NCBI RefSeq assembly: GCF_002939705.1
Contig: NZ_MDCB01000009.1
Location: forward strand, 1 to 64,000
DNA: 64,000 nucleotides
Reading direction: 5' to 3'
Source: Xanthomonas albilineans
GTDB lineage: Bacteria; Pseudomonadota; Gammaproteobacteria; Xanthomonadales; Xanthomonadaceae
The notes below the pieces were generated by a model, which was not told where the DNA came from, did not search any database, and worked only from the letters and a program-made list of their open reading frames with translations. Made by a program: the position numbers and the translations under genes. Each line of letters begins with the position of its first letter. The first letter of the stretch is position 1. Below, piece by piece: positions 37,417 through 46,508 of the stretch.

Positions 37417-37450
37417 GCGCGGCGCCGGGCGTACAGCCGGGGCGCCGCGC
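37417..37450. terminator. Bidirectional stem-loop between convergent genes
   Basis: A perfect 10-bp stem GCGCGGCGCC (37417-37426) with GGCGCCGCGC (37441-37450) fills the 48-bp gap between the convergent M20 hydrolase and AIM24-family genes. The 14-base loop is GC-rich. Confidence 0.6.
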
Positions 37451-37461
37451 GCGGTGGCACT

Positions 37462-38469
37462 TCAAAAGTTATTGTCGCCGTCCAGCATGCGGCCGAAGTT
37501 GCCCAGCACCGAGCCTTCGTCGCGGTTCTGCCTGCCGCCCTGCGGCGCGGCGGCGAACATCCGCGCGGCCAGGCGCGAGAACGGTAGCGATTGCAGCCAC
37601 ACCTTGCCGGGACCGGTCAGCGTGGCGAGGAACATGCCTTCGCCACCGAAGAGCATGCTCTTGATCCCGCTGACCGCGCGCACGTCCATGTCCACCGTAG
37701 CGTGGAAGGCGACCACGCAGCCGGTGTCCACGTCCACGCGCTCGCCGGCCGCCAATTCGCGTTCGACCACGCAACCGCCGGCATGCACGAAGACCCAACC
37801 ATCGCCCTCCAGCTTCTGCATGACGAATCCTTCGCCGCCGAACAGGCCGGTCATGATCTTGCGCTGGAAGTGGATCCCCAGCGACACCCCGCGCGCGCCG
37901 GCCAGGAAGCTGTCCTTTTGGCAGATCAGGCAACCGCCATGTTGGTCCAGCTTCATCGCCAATACCGTGCCGGGATACGGGGCGGCGAAGGCCACCTTGG
38001 CCTTGCCCTGGCCCTGATGGGTGAACACGGTGGTGAACAAGGTCGCGCCGGTCACCAGACGCTTGCCCGCCGAGAGTAGCTTGCCCATCAGCCCGCCTTG
38101 ATTGGCAGAGCCGTCGCCGAACACGGTGTCCATCTGCACCGCGGTGTCCTTGAACATCAGCGCGCCGGCTTCGGCCACCGCGCTTTCGCCAGGGTCCAGT
38201 TCGATCTCCACGAATTGCATCTCGTGCCCGACGATGCGGTAGTCGATGGCGTCGGATCTACCCGCGGGCGGTGGTGGCAGATCCGGGGGCATGCCGCCGA
38301 TGCCGCTGTCGCGCAGGGCGTCGATCTGAGCGACTGGTTGCCAATTACTCTGGCCCTGGCACCAGGCCAGGGCGTTGGGGTGGTTGCGCGCGAATGCGAT
38401 CGCGGCGGCGGTGTCGAACGGCCCGGAGCGGGTCTGTTCGCTGCCGGTGAGAAAGTACCACTGAGGCAT
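37462..38469 (-). CDS. AIM24/TIGR00266-family protein with N-terminal GYF_2-like domain
   Basis: A 335-residue protein. The first 50 residues (WYFLTGSEQTRSGPFD) form a GYF_2-like module, followed by an Ala/Pro linker. The C-terminal 250 residues match the TIGR00266/AIM24 beta-sandwich family: MQFVEIELDPGESAVAEAGALMFKD, GGLMGKLLSAGKRLVTGATLF and MFLATLTGPGKVWLQSLPFSRLA. Function in bacteria is unknown. Same strand as terC, with terC transcribed toward it and a 54-bp gap. Confidence 0.87.
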   Translation of the reverse strand: MPQWYFLTGSEQTRSGPFDTAAAIAFARNHPNALAWCQGQSNWQPVAQIDALRDSGIGGMPPDLPPPPAGRSDAIDYRIVGHEMQFVEIELDPGESAVAEAGALMFKDTAVQMDTVFGDGSANQGGLMGKLLSAGKRLVTGATLFTTVFTHQGQGKAKVAFAAPYPGTVLAMKLDQHGGCLICQKDSFLAGARGVSLGIHFQRKIMTGLFGGEGFVMQKLEGDGWVFVHAGGCVVERELAAGERVDVDTGCVVAFHATVDMDVRAVSGIKSMLFGGEGMFLATLTGPGKVWLQSLPFSRLAARMFAAAPQGGRQNRDEGSVLGNFGRMLDGDNNF

Positions 38470-38523
38470 GTCTGCAGGTCCTTGGCGGAAGTCGGCGACG
38501 AGTCTAGCCTGCCGCGCGCAGAC

Positions 38524-39477
38524 TCAGTGCGCCGATTTGGCCGGGCGCAACAGACTCAACACCACGGTGGCCCCGATCACCGCCACCACCGCGCTCAACG
38601 ACACCCATACCGGAATTTTGTACAGCTCGATGATCAGCATCTTGATGCCAATGAACACCAGCACGATTGCCAGGCCATAAGGCAGCAGGTGGAAGCGCTC
38701 GGCCATGCCCGCCAGCAGGAAGAACATCGCACGCAGGCCCAACACCGCGAACACGTTGGAGGTCAGCACGATGAACGGGTCGGTGGTGATCGCGAAGATC
38801 GCCGGGATGCTGTCCACCGCGAAGATCACATCAGTGATGGCGATCAGTATCAGCACCGCGAACAGCGGGGTGAACCAGCGCTTGCCTTCCTGGGTCAGGC
38901 TCAGCGCGTTGCCGTGGTACTGCGCGGTCAGACGCAGGTGTTTGCGCATGAAGCGTAGCACCGGGTTGGCCTCCAGGTCCGGTTGCTTGCCCGCCGAATA
39001 CCACATCTTGATGCCGGTCAGCAGCAGGAACGCGCCGAACAGGTATAGCAGCCAGTGGAACTTACTCAGCAACACCGCGCCAGCGAAGATCATCACCGCG
39101 CGCAACACGATCGCGCCGAGCACGCCGATGACCAGCACGCGCTGGCGCTGCTCCTCCGGCACCGCGAAGTAGCCCATGAGCATCAGGAACACGAAGATGT
39201 TGTCGACCGCCAGCGATTTTTCGACCAGGTAGCCGGTCAGAAACTCCAGTGCGTAACGATTGCCGGTGGCCGTGTCGATGGCCTCGCGCAGGTACCACCA
39301 CAGTCCGGCATTGAACGCCAGCGCCAGCGCGATCCAACCCAGGCTCCACCACAGCGCTTCCTTGAAGGTGACCTTGTGCGGGCCGCCGTGGCGCATCAGC
39401 ACCAGGTCCACCAGCAGCGCCACGACCACCACGATCGCGAAACCGCTCCACAACCACACGTTGCCTATCGTTTGCAT
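38524..39477 (-). CDS. TerC-family membrane protein, probable manganese exporter
   Basis: A 317-residue protein with eight to nine membrane helices. The family signatures LVEKSLAVDNIFVFLMLMGYF and ITDVIFAVDSIPAIFAITTDPFIV supply conserved acidic residues in membrane helices. The ATG at 39477 is preceded by a leader of about 200 nt holding a yybP-ykoY riboswitch. That leader ties it to manganese homeostasis, as for E. coli Alx-type TerC proteins, rather than tellurium resistance. Confidence 0.9.
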   Translation of the reverse strand: MQTIGNVWLWSGFAIVVVVALLVDLVLMRHGGPHKVTFKEALWWSLGWIALALAFNAGLWWYLREAIDTATGNRYALEFLTGYLVEKSLAVDNIFVFLMLMGYFAVPEEQRQRVLVIGVLGAIVLRAVMIFAGAVLLSKFHWLLYLFGAFLLLTGIKMWYSAGKQPDLEANPVLRFMRKHLRLTAQYHGNALSLTQEGKRWFTPLFAVLILIAITDVIFAVDSIPAIFAITTDPFIVLTSNVFAVLGLRAMFFLLAGMAERFHLLPYGLAIVLVFIGIKMLIIELYKIPVWVSLSAVVAVIGATVVLSLLRPAKSAH

Positions 39478-39563
39478 TGGGAATTTTCCGTCAGTGAACA
39501 GGGAAACTCGGGGCCGTAGTGGCGGCGGCGTTCCGGACGGAGACGACGATGTCGTCCAGGGAA

Positions 39564-39680
39564 TGCCTTCGCCACTGCGGCGAAGGTCTCGCTCGCAGCC
39601 GGCTAACCGGCTGCCGTTGCACCGGAGCCCGCAGGCTCGAATTGACGGCGACAACGTCGGGAGCTACTCCCCTTCTGCCT
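39564..39680 (-). ncRNA. yybP-ykoY manganese riboswitch upstream of terC
   Basis: Read on the minus strand, the leader has the family-defining GAAGGGGAGTAGCTCC near its 5' end (about 39659-39677) and GCGAGCGAGACCTTCGCC at the 3' end. AAGG pairs with CCTT to close P1. Internal hairpins with GAGCC/GGCTC and CAGCCGG/CCGGCTG stems lie between. The 3' P1 strand overlaps a perfect hairpin CCTTCGCC/GGCGAAGG (39566-39586), so the two folds exclude each other and form a plausible expression platform. No T-tract follows, so control could be translational or Rho-linked. Confidence 0.88.
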
Positions 39681-39683
39681 GCA

Positions 39684-39711
39684 TTCTTACCACGACCAGC
39701 AGTGACGTCAA
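39684..39711 (-). promoter_or_regulatory. Promoter of the terC riboswitch leader
   Basis: The minus strand has TTGACG (39706-39711), a 16-bp spacer and TAAGAA (39684-39689). Initiation about 7 bases downstream would start the transcript right at the riboswitch 5' edge. It is divergent from the rlmI start. Confidence 0.6.
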
Positions 39712-39734
39712 TCCGGGCGGCTACAATGTCGTTC

Positions 39735-40916
39735 ATGAATACGTCTCTACCCGTCGTCCGCCTCAAGAACGCCTGGCGCTCCAGTCATCCGTGGATCTTC
39801 CAGAAACTGGTCGAAAAACCCGCCGCCAAACCCAAGCCGGGCGCACTGGTGGACGTGGTCGGGGTGGACGGCGTGTGGATCGGGCGCGGTTTCTACAATG
39901 GGCATTCGCGCATCGCCGTGCGCATTCTCGAGACCGATCCCGACATCGCCATCGACGAACACTGGTTCGGGCGCAAGATCGCCGGGGCGGTGGCGCTGCG
40001 CCGCGAGGTGCTCAAGCTTGACGCGGTCAGCGACGCCTGGCGGGTGGTGCACGCCGAGGGCGACGGCTTGTCCGGGCTGGTGGTGGACCGCTATGGCGAT
40101 CTGCTCGTGGTGGAGTTCTTCAGTGCCGGCATGTTCCGCCACCGCGAGTGGATCTATGCCGCGCTACGTGCGCAGTTTCCCGGCGCGCGGTTTTACAGTT
40201 TCGCCGAGGAGCATGTGCAGAAGCAGGAGAGCTTCGATTATCGCCCGGTCTCCAGCAGCGGCGAGCGCCCGGAACCGGCGATCATCAGCGAGTACGGCGT
40301 GCGCTTCCGCGCCGATCCGGCTGGCGCGCACAAGACCGGTTTCTTCGCCGACCAACGCGAGAACCGGCAATGGCTGAGCCAGCAAGTGCGAGGCAAGCGC
40401 GTGCTCGATCTGTGCTGCAACACCGGCGGCTTCGCGGTGTACGCCCAGGTGCGCGGCGCGGCCGAAGTGGTCGGCGTGGATATCGACCAAGATGTCATCG
40501 AGATCGCCAAGGGCAATGCGCGGCTCAACGAGGTGCGTCCCAAGTTCGTGCAGGCCGACATCTTCCCGTACCTGCGCGACGCCGCCGCGCGCGGCGACCA
40601 ATACGATGTGGTGATCCTGGACCCGGCCAAGATGACACGCGACCGCGACCAGGTGATCCCGGCGCTGAAGAAATATCTGGACATGAACAAGCTGGCCCTG
40701 GGTGTGGTCGCCCCGGGCGGTTTGTTCGCCACGTTCTCTTGCACCGGCCTGGTCGCCGAACACGAGTTCTTGGACATGCTGCGCCGCGCCGCTTATTTCT
40801 CCGGGCGCACCCTGCAGATCCTGAAGGTCGCCGGCGCTGGCGCCGACCATCCGTTCATGGCCCACGTGCAGGAATCGCGCTACCTCAAGGCGGTGTTCTG
40901 CCGGGTGCTGGACTGA
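39735..40916 (+). CDS. Class I SAM-dependent rRNA methyltransferase, RlmI-like
   Basis: A 393-residue protein with an N-terminal PUA domain (about 5-80, LKNAWRSSHPWIFQ), a middle domain and a C-terminal Rossmann methyltransferase domain. SAM-binding motif I is VLDLCCNTGGFAVYA, followed by VVGVDIDQ. Relatives such as RlmI form 5-methylcytosine in 23S rRNA. Motif IV reads DPAKM and motif VI FSCTG, so this is a somewhat divergent branch. The ATG at 39735 (MNTSLPVV) or 39726 is likely; longer frames run through the terC leader. Confidence 0.88.
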   Translation: MNTSLPVVRLKNAWRSSHPWIFQKLVEKPAAKPKPGALVDVVGVDGVWIGRGFYNGHSRIAVRILETDPDIAIDEHWFGRKIAGAVALRREVLKLDAVSDAWRVVHAEGDGLSGLVVDRYGDLLVVEFFSAGMFRHREWIYAALRAQFPGARFYSFAEEHVQKQESFDYRPVSSSGERPEPAIISEYGVRFRADPAGAHKTGFFADQRENRQWLSQQVRGKRVLDLCCNTGGFAVYAQVRGAAEVVGVDIDQDVIEIAKGNARLNEVRPKFVQADIFPYLRDAAARGDQYDVVILDPAKMTRDRDQVIPALKKYLDMNKLALGVVAPGGLFATFSCTGLVAEHEFLDMLRRAAYFSGRTLQILKVAGAGADHPFMAHVQESRYLKAVFCRVLD

Positions 40917-41483
40917 TCCAGCAGATCGGTCTGATCGGTGAGCGGCGACATTCGATGAGTCGCTCACCGCAGAAGATGGCCGCCATGGCCAACCAGAGCA
41001 GCGCGCGCAGATGCGCGCCGAATCGCTCCCCCCCATGGCCGCGACAGCAATCGGGGCCGACGTCCGAGCGCATGCCATTGCGATGGTCCGCACGTGGAGC
41101 CACCGTGCCCAGAGGCTGATAACGCTTACAACGTGGCCTGCATCCCAGCTAGCGCATGACATTGCGTGCTTTGTTGCGACGCAGAGTGACAAGCATTGAG
41201 ATGAAAGATTAAGTTTGGTGCATCCGTTGATAGCGCTATCACCATCGGCTGCGTGCCGATGGATACGTTGCCATCGACAGGAGCGGGCGGCTCGCACAGC
41301 CAGCCGTCCGCGTTGTAAGCGTGCGCGTGATGCGCACGGTGCGCTTCGGGGGAACGATGAATAGTGAGGGGATGCACACGCAGGCATGTCGGGCAATGCG
41401 CGTCGCGTACCAGTGACAGCCGCAATACGGGCCATCGTCGCACTTGGCGTTGCCCGTTCGACATCAGCACCGAGGACATTCAA
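40917..41483. other. Promoter region of the TonB-dependent receptor operon
   Basis: About 570 bp without a supportable gene. The second half holds a LacI-type palindrome and the leader of the receptor gene. A 72-codon minus-strand frame (40885-41103) overlaps the rlmI end and has no recognisable features. Confidence 0.5.
41228..41241. promoter_or_regulatory. LacI-family-type operator palindrome
   Basis: TGATAGCGCTATCA is a perfect 14-bp palindrome with the central GCGC and flanking AG/CT typical of LacI/GalR-family operators. Related boxes are known upstream of Xanthomonas carbohydrate TonB-dependent receptors, for example the xylose box. It lies 243 bp before the receptor ATG. No lacI-type regulator gene is present in the window, so the repressor would act from elsewhere. 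Confidence 0.65.
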
Positions 41484-44400
41484 ATGCGTCAGCCGTTGAA
41501 GAAGTTCCGCTCCAGGGCCATGTTCACTTTCATCGGCGGTGTGCTGGTGATCAATCCGGCATTCGCGCAGCAGGCCGCGCAGACACCGGCCGCGGAAACC
41601 ACGCCACCCGCCAATGCCACCACGCTCGATACGGTCAGCGTCACCGGCATGCGTAACAGTCTGAATCAGTCGATGGGGATCAAGCGCGACAACGTCGGCG
41701 TGGTCGATGCGATCAGCGCCGAAGACATCGGCAAGTTTCCCGACACCAACCTGGCCGAATCGCTGCAGCGCATCACCGGCATCTCGATCGAGCGCCGCGA
41801 TGGCGAAGGCGCCCAGGTCACCGCGCGCGGTTTCGGGCCGCAGTTCAATCTCGTGACTCTCAACGGACGTCAGATTCCCGGTGCCGATGCGTTCGGCGCC
41901 CCCGGCGCAGCGCCGATCGGTGGCGTGGATGGCGGCACCCGCGCGTTCAATTTCGCTCAACTGGCTTCCGAGGCGATCAGCGGCCTGGAGGTCTACAAGA
42001 CCAGCCGCGCCAACGCGCCGAGCGGCGGTATCGGCGCCACCATCAACATTCTCACCGACCGGCCATTCAACCATCAGGGCATCGTCGCCAGCGCCGGCGC
42101 CAAGGCCGCCTACGACACCTCGCAGCCGTTCACCCACAAGCTCACTCCGGAGTTGTCCGGCATCTTCAGCTACACCAATCCGGACAAGACCTGGGGAATC
42201 GGCCTGAGCGGCAGCTACCAGAAGCGGCAAGGCGGGTCGGTGCAGTCGACCGAGAATGCCTGGAACATCCAACGCTGGACCGGCAACGAACCGGCCCTGC
42301 GGCCGGGCGCAAACGTGCAGAACGTGCCGCAGATCGGCCAGCTCTACGGCATGCCCAACGACGTGCGCTATGCGTTCGCCGATTTCGAGCGCGAACGCCT
42401 CAACGGCCAGGCCGTGCTGCAGTTCGCGCCGACCGATAGCCTGACCCTGACCCTGGACTACACCTATTCGACCAACAAGATCACCGAGAACCGCGGCGAA
42501 CAGGGCATGTGGCTGCAACGTGCCAACAGCTTCACCGATCTGACCTTCGACACCGGACAGGCGGTGGCCACGCCGGTGTATCTGCGCGACGTGCCCGACG
42601 GTGTAAAGGACTTCGGCATGGAGCAGCAGCGCAGCATGCAGAAGTACAAACTTGGCTCGCTCGGCTTCAACGCCGATTGGCAGGCCGCCGACCGCCTGCG
42701 CCTGACCTTCGATGCACACGACTCCAAAAGCCAGAGCCTGCCCAACGACCCACTCACCGGCGGCAGCGCCACCTACTTCAGCTTCGCCGGCACCAACAAT
42801 TGCAGCAACGGCCCGCAATGCGGCGGGCAATGGGCGCAGGAACTGCGCTTCAACAACGGCCTGCCGATCGGAACCCGCACCTGGTACCCGAGCGCAGCCG
42901 ATTCGCTGGCCGGCACCAACGGCGTGGTCAACCAGCCGTTCACGCCGGCAGAACTCGGCTCGCAGGTGCTGCGCATCTATTACCAGAGCCAAGTGACCGA
43001 GGTGAAGGAAGGACGCGCCGATGGTCAGTGGGACTTCGACAACGGCCGTTTCCAGTTCGGCGTGGACGACGCCAAGACCACCACGCATCGACGGATCAGC
43101 GACAATTACGCAGGCTTGGGCGATTGGAGCGTATCCAACGCCGGCAACGAACCCGGCATGGTGGCGTTGCTGCGGCCGGTCAGCATCACCGGCCTGTTCA
43201 ACGATTTCAATACCGCCGGCATTGCCTCCAGCGCTTGGCGCGGCAACGCCGACCAATTGGCACAGTGGGGCGCCAATGCCTACGGCGTGGGCACGCGCTA
43301 CAACAACCACTTCAGCAGCGACAACCAGGTCGCCGAGAAAACCCGTGCCGCGTACATGCAGCTGGAATTGGACGGCCAGCTCGGCAACATGACCACCAAT
43401 ACCCGCATCGGCGTGCGTTACGAAAAGACCAATGTGGTCGCCACGGCCCTGGTGGCCACGCCCGTGGCGCTGGAGTGGCAGTCCAACAACGATTTCCAGT
43501 TGCTGCGCTCCACCGACGTGCAACCCTTCAGCGAAAAACACAGCTACAGCTACGTACTGCCGAATCTGGATTTCAGCATCAACCTCACCGAAGCGCTGAA
43601 GGCGCGCGCGTCGTTCGGCCAGAGCATCGCGCGCGCGCCATACAACAACCTGGTTCCCGGGCCGACGCCCGGCACCCCCAGCGGCTCGATCCTCATCAAT
43701 CCTTCCACGCGCGCCGCCGGCAGCGCGCAGAATCCCAGTCTGGACCCGTTGAAATCCAACAATCTCGATTTGGCGTTGGAGTGGTATTTCGCCGATACCA
43801 GCTATGTCTCGATGACGTTCTGGGACAAGCGCGTGTCCAACTTCATCGGCACCAGTGTCAGCCGGGAACCCTTGTACGGGCTGCGCGATCCCACCTCCGG
43901 CCCGGACGCGCAGACTGCGCTGGCGTTCCTGCGTAGCGGCGCGTGCGCCGCACAAGTCGCCGCTGCCGGTGGCGACGCCACTTCGGCGTGTTCGGCCAAC
44001 GACACCTCGCTGTTCTCCACCGTGGCGTTGTTGCGCAATGCGGCCAAGACAGGCGGATTGGCCGCCTACAACGGCAGTTCCGCGCAAAGCCTGGCGCTGG
44101 AGAACGCCTACGATCTGGTCGGCCAGGCCAACGATCCGTTGTACGAATTCGACGTCTCGCGCCCGGTCAACCAGAACAAGGCGCATATCCACGGCTGGGA
44201 GCTCGGCGGGCAGTACTTCTTCGGCGACACCGGCTTCGGCGTCTACGCCAACTACACCATCGTCAAGGGCGATGTCGGTTTCAACGATACGGTCCTGGAC
44301 CGCGACCAATTCGCGTTGCTTGGTCTCAGCAATACCGCCAATGCCATGCTGATCTACGAAAAACACCGGTGGAGTGCGCGCCTGGCCTGGAACTGGCGCG

Positions 44401-44639
44401 ACAAGTACCTGATCGCCGCCAACCAGGACGGCTCCAACCGCAACCCGTATTACGTCGAGCCATACAAACAACTGGACTTGAGCGTGAGTTACGCGATCAC
44501 CGACAAGCTGTCCATCGGCTTCGAAGGGATCAACCTCACCAGCGAGGATGTTCGCTGGCACGGGCGTTCGCAAAAGCAGATCATCAAGCTCATCGACCAA
44601 AGCCCACGCTACACGGTGGGTGTACGTTATACCTTCTGA
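41484..44639 (+). CDS. TonB-dependent receptor of the carbohydrate-uptake type
   Basis: A 1051-residue outer-membrane receptor with a signal peptide (to about residue 29). A plug domain (about 60-185) contains TVSVTGMRNSLNQS, a TonB-box-like region, and FPDTNLAESLQRITGISIERR. A beta-barrel of about 850 residues ends in RYTVGVRYTF with a terminal Phe. A CGAGGA site lies 7 bases before the ATG. Receptors with this plug followed by SapC, cupin and halogenase-like genes belong to carbohydrate-utilisation loci in Xanthomonas and Caulobacter. The substrate is unknown here. Confidence 0.93.
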   Translation: MRQPLKKFRSRAMFTFIGGVLVINPAFAQQAAQTPAAETTPPANATTLDTVSVTGMRNSLNQSMGIKRDNVGVVDAISAEDIGKFPDTNLAESLQRITGISIERRDGEGAQVTARGFGPQFNLVTLNGRQIPGADAFGAPGAAPIGGVDGGTRAFNFAQLASEAISGLEVYKTSRANAPSGGIGATINILTDRPFNHQGIVASAGAKAAYDTSQPFTHKLTPELSGIFSYTNPDKTWGIGLSGSYQKRQGGSVQSTENAWNIQRWTGNEPALRPGANVQNVPQIGQLYGMPNDVRYAFADFERERLNGQAVLQFAPTDSLTLTLDYTYSTNKITENRGEQGMWLQRANSFTDLTFDTGQAVATPVYLRDVPDGVKDFGMEQQRSMQKYKLGSLGFNADWQAADRLRLTFDAHDSKSQSLPNDPLTGGSATYFSFAGTNNCSNGPQCGGQWAQELRFNNGLPIGTRTWYPSAADSLAGTNGVVNQPFTPAELGSQVLRIYYQSQVTEVKEGRADGQWDFDNGRFQFGVDDAKTTTHRRISDNYAGLGDWSVSNAGNEPGMVALLRPVSITGLFNDFNTAGIASSAWRGNADQLAQWGANAYGVGTRYNNHFSSDNQVAEKTRAAYMQLELDGQLGNMTTNTRIGVRYEKTNVVATALVATPVALEWQSNNDFQLLRSTDVQPFSEKHSYSYVLPNLDFSINLTEALKARASFGQSIARAPYNNLVPGPTPGTPSGSILINPSTRAAGSAQNPSLDPLKSNNLDLALEWYFADTSYVSMTFWDKRVSNFIGTSVSREPLYGLRDPTSGPDAQTALAFLRSGACAAQVAAAGGDATSACSANDTSLFSTVALLRNAAKTGGLAAYNGSSAQSLALENAYDLVGQANDPLYEFDVSRPVNQNKAHIHGWELGGQYFFGDTGFGVYANYTIVKGDVGFNDTVLDRDQFALLGLSNTANAMLIYEKHRWSARLAWNWRDKYLIAANQDGSNRNPYYVEPYKQLDLSVSYAITDKLSIGFEGINLTSEDVRWHGRSQKQIIKLIDQSPRYTVGVRYTF

Positions 44640-44676
44640 ACGTCAGCGGCAGGTTTAACGCCAAGCTAGAACATCG

Positions 44677-45426
44677 ATGGCCCGATTCGAACTGCTCAAC
44701 AATGTGACCCATCATGACCTGCGCGTGATCCTACGCTTTGGCGCCGCATTCGGCGACGCCATCGGGATGGTGCAGGCATTCCCGACCGAGTTCGCCGACC
44801 TGCAACGCGAATATCCGATTTTCCTGCGCAAGAACACCATCGGCAGCGGTTTCCACGCGGTGGCGCTGCTGGGTTTCGAACCGCAGGAAAACCTGTTCCT
44901 GCAAGGCGAACGCTGGAATGCGGCGTATCTGCCCGGGGCTATCGCCAAGGGTCCGTTCCTGATCGGCTTTCAGGAACGGCACGAAGACGGCATCGCGCGG
45001 CGCGAGCCAGTGATCCATGTCGATCTGGAACACCCGCGGATCAGCCGCAGCGAAGGCGAGCCCATCTTCCTGCCGCAGGGCGGGCATAGCACCTATCTGG
45101 AACACATCATCACCGTGCTGCGCGGCATCCGCGATGGCGTGGAAGGCGGCGATGCGATGTTCGCCGCTTTCGATGCACTGGGCCTGATCCAGCCGTTGCA
45201 TGTCGACGTACAGCTCGACAGCGCACACGCGGTGAACCTGGCCGGCCTGTACTGCATCGACCGCGAACGCCTGGCCGCGTTGGACGCGACGGCATTGCAC
45301 GGCCTGCATCACGCCGGCTATTTGGAAGGCGCCTACCTGATCCTGGCATCGATGCAGGCCATGCGCTGGTTGATGGCCGAGAAACAGCGTCGCTTACAGC
45401 AAGGCGACGCCATGGTCGCAGCATGA
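44677..45426 (+). CDS. SapC-family protein
   Basis: A 249-residue SapC-like protein. The conserved body includes FPTEFADLQREYPIFLRK, AVALLGFEPQENLFL, AAYLPGAIAKGPFLIGF and the late LHVDVQLDSAHAVNLAGLYCIDRERLAAL. Despite its name, from a Campylobacter S-layer system, the role of SapC in TonB-dependent receptor operons is not established. It starts 37 bp after the receptor gene and overlaps the cupin gene start by 4 bp (ATGA). Confidence 0.88.
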   Translation: MARFELLNNVTHHDLRVILRFGAAFGDAIGMVQAFPTEFADLQREYPIFLRKNTIGSGFHAVALLGFEPQENLFLQGERWNAAYLPGAIAKGPFLIGFQERHEDGIARREPVIHVDLEHPRISRSEGEPIFLPQGGHSTYLEHIITVLRGIRDGVEGGDAMFAAFDALGLIQPLHVDVQLDSAHAVNLAGLYCIDRERLAALDATALHGLHHAGYLEGAYLILASMQAMRWLMAEKQRRLQQGDAMVAA

Positions 45427-46457
45427 GCGCGTTGCCGCAGCGCGTGCTGACGGCAATCGCCGAACGTGCCGATTGCCGTGCCGACGCGCTGCCGCTAGAG
45501 GCGTTGTACGATGCCGGCGAACCGGTGGTGCTGCGCGGTCTGGTAAGCGATTGGAGCTTGGTCCAGGCCGGTCTGCACGGTCCGCAGGCAGCGATGGCGT
45601 TGCTGCGCGCGCATGCCACACAACAGGTGCTGGCGTATTCCTACGGTGCGCCGCAGATCGGTGGCCGACCGTTCTACAACGCCGATTTCACCGCGTTGAA
45701 CTTCGAGGTCAGGCACGACGACCTGCATGGGCTGCTGGAAGCCATCGCCACCCATCTGGACGTAGTGCAGTCACCGGCCTACTACCTGGCCTCGCTCCCG
45801 ATGGACACGCACCTGCCGGGGTTGCGCGCCGACAACGCGGTGGACTTCGCCGCGCATGGCATCGCCGCGCAACCGAATATCTGGATCGGCAACCGGATCA
45901 CCGCCAGCTGCCACTACGACGTGCCGCACAACCTGGCCTGTTGCGCGGTTGGACGGCGCCGTTTCACGGTGTTTGCGCCGGAGCAGATCGAGAACCTGTA
46001 CCCGGGGCCGCTGGAGCTCAATCCCGGTGGCCAGGCGGTCAGCGTGGTCGACTTCGACGCACCGGATTTCGTTCGTTATCCGCGTTTCCGCGAGGCATTG
46101 ATGCATGGCCGCAGCGCGGTGCTGGAACCTGGCGATGCGCTGTTCCTGCCAGCGCTGTGGTGGCACCATGTGCAAGCACTGGAATCATTCAACGTGCTCG
46201 TCAACTATTGGTGGAGCCAAGCACCGGCGCAGCTGCCGGCACCGATGCCGGCGCTGCAACATGCGCTGTGGGCGCTGCGCGACCGACCACCGCCGGAGAA
46301 GGCAGCCTGGCGCGCGTTGTTCGACTACTACGTGTTCGGCGCGGCCGAGCGGGCCGGCGCACATCTGCCGGCGCAGGCACGGCAGCTACTCGGGCCGATC
46401 GACGAGACGCAGGCGCGGCAATTGCGCGCCATGTTGCTATCCCGGCTCAACCGCTGA
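45423..46457 (+). CDS. Cupin-8 (JmjC-like) Fe/2-oxoglutarate-type oxygenase
   Basis: A 344-residue protein of the cupin_8/JmjC-like family. The metal ligands are His and Asp in CHYDVPHN and a distal His in LPALWWHHV, giving an HxD...H facial triad. NLACCAVGRRRFTVFAPEQIENLYPGPL matches the family core. It may hydroxylate a small molecule or protein partner in the cytoplasm. It is translationally coupled to SapC and followed 51 bp later by the halogenase-like gene. Confidence 0.87.
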   Translation: MSALPQRVLTAIAERADCRADALPLEALYDAGEPVVLRGLVSDWSLVQAGLHGPQAAMALLRAHATQQVLAYSYGAPQIGGRPFYNADFTALNFEVRHDDLHGLLEAIATHLDVVQSPAYYLASLPMDTHLPGLRADNAVDFAAHGIAAQPNIWIGNRITASCHYDVPHNLACCAVGRRRFTVFAPEQIENLYPGPLELNPGGQAVSVVDFDAPDFVRYPRFREALMHGRSAVLEPGDALFLPALWWHHVQALESFNVLVNYWWSQAPAQLPAPMPALQHALWALRDRPPPEKAAWRALFDYYVFGAAERAGAHLPAQARQLLGPIDETQARQLRAMLLSRLNR

Positions 46458-46508
46458 CGTCCAACGCCCCTGGTCAGCGCACTTCACGATGGCAGAAGAG
46501 AGATCGCA

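Noticed and set aside
40164-44600. A 1478-codon open frame antisense to rlmI and the TonB-dependent receptor.
   Set aside because: It is an antisense shadow of high-GC coding sequence, with no motifs or plausible start, and the plus-strand products are clear.
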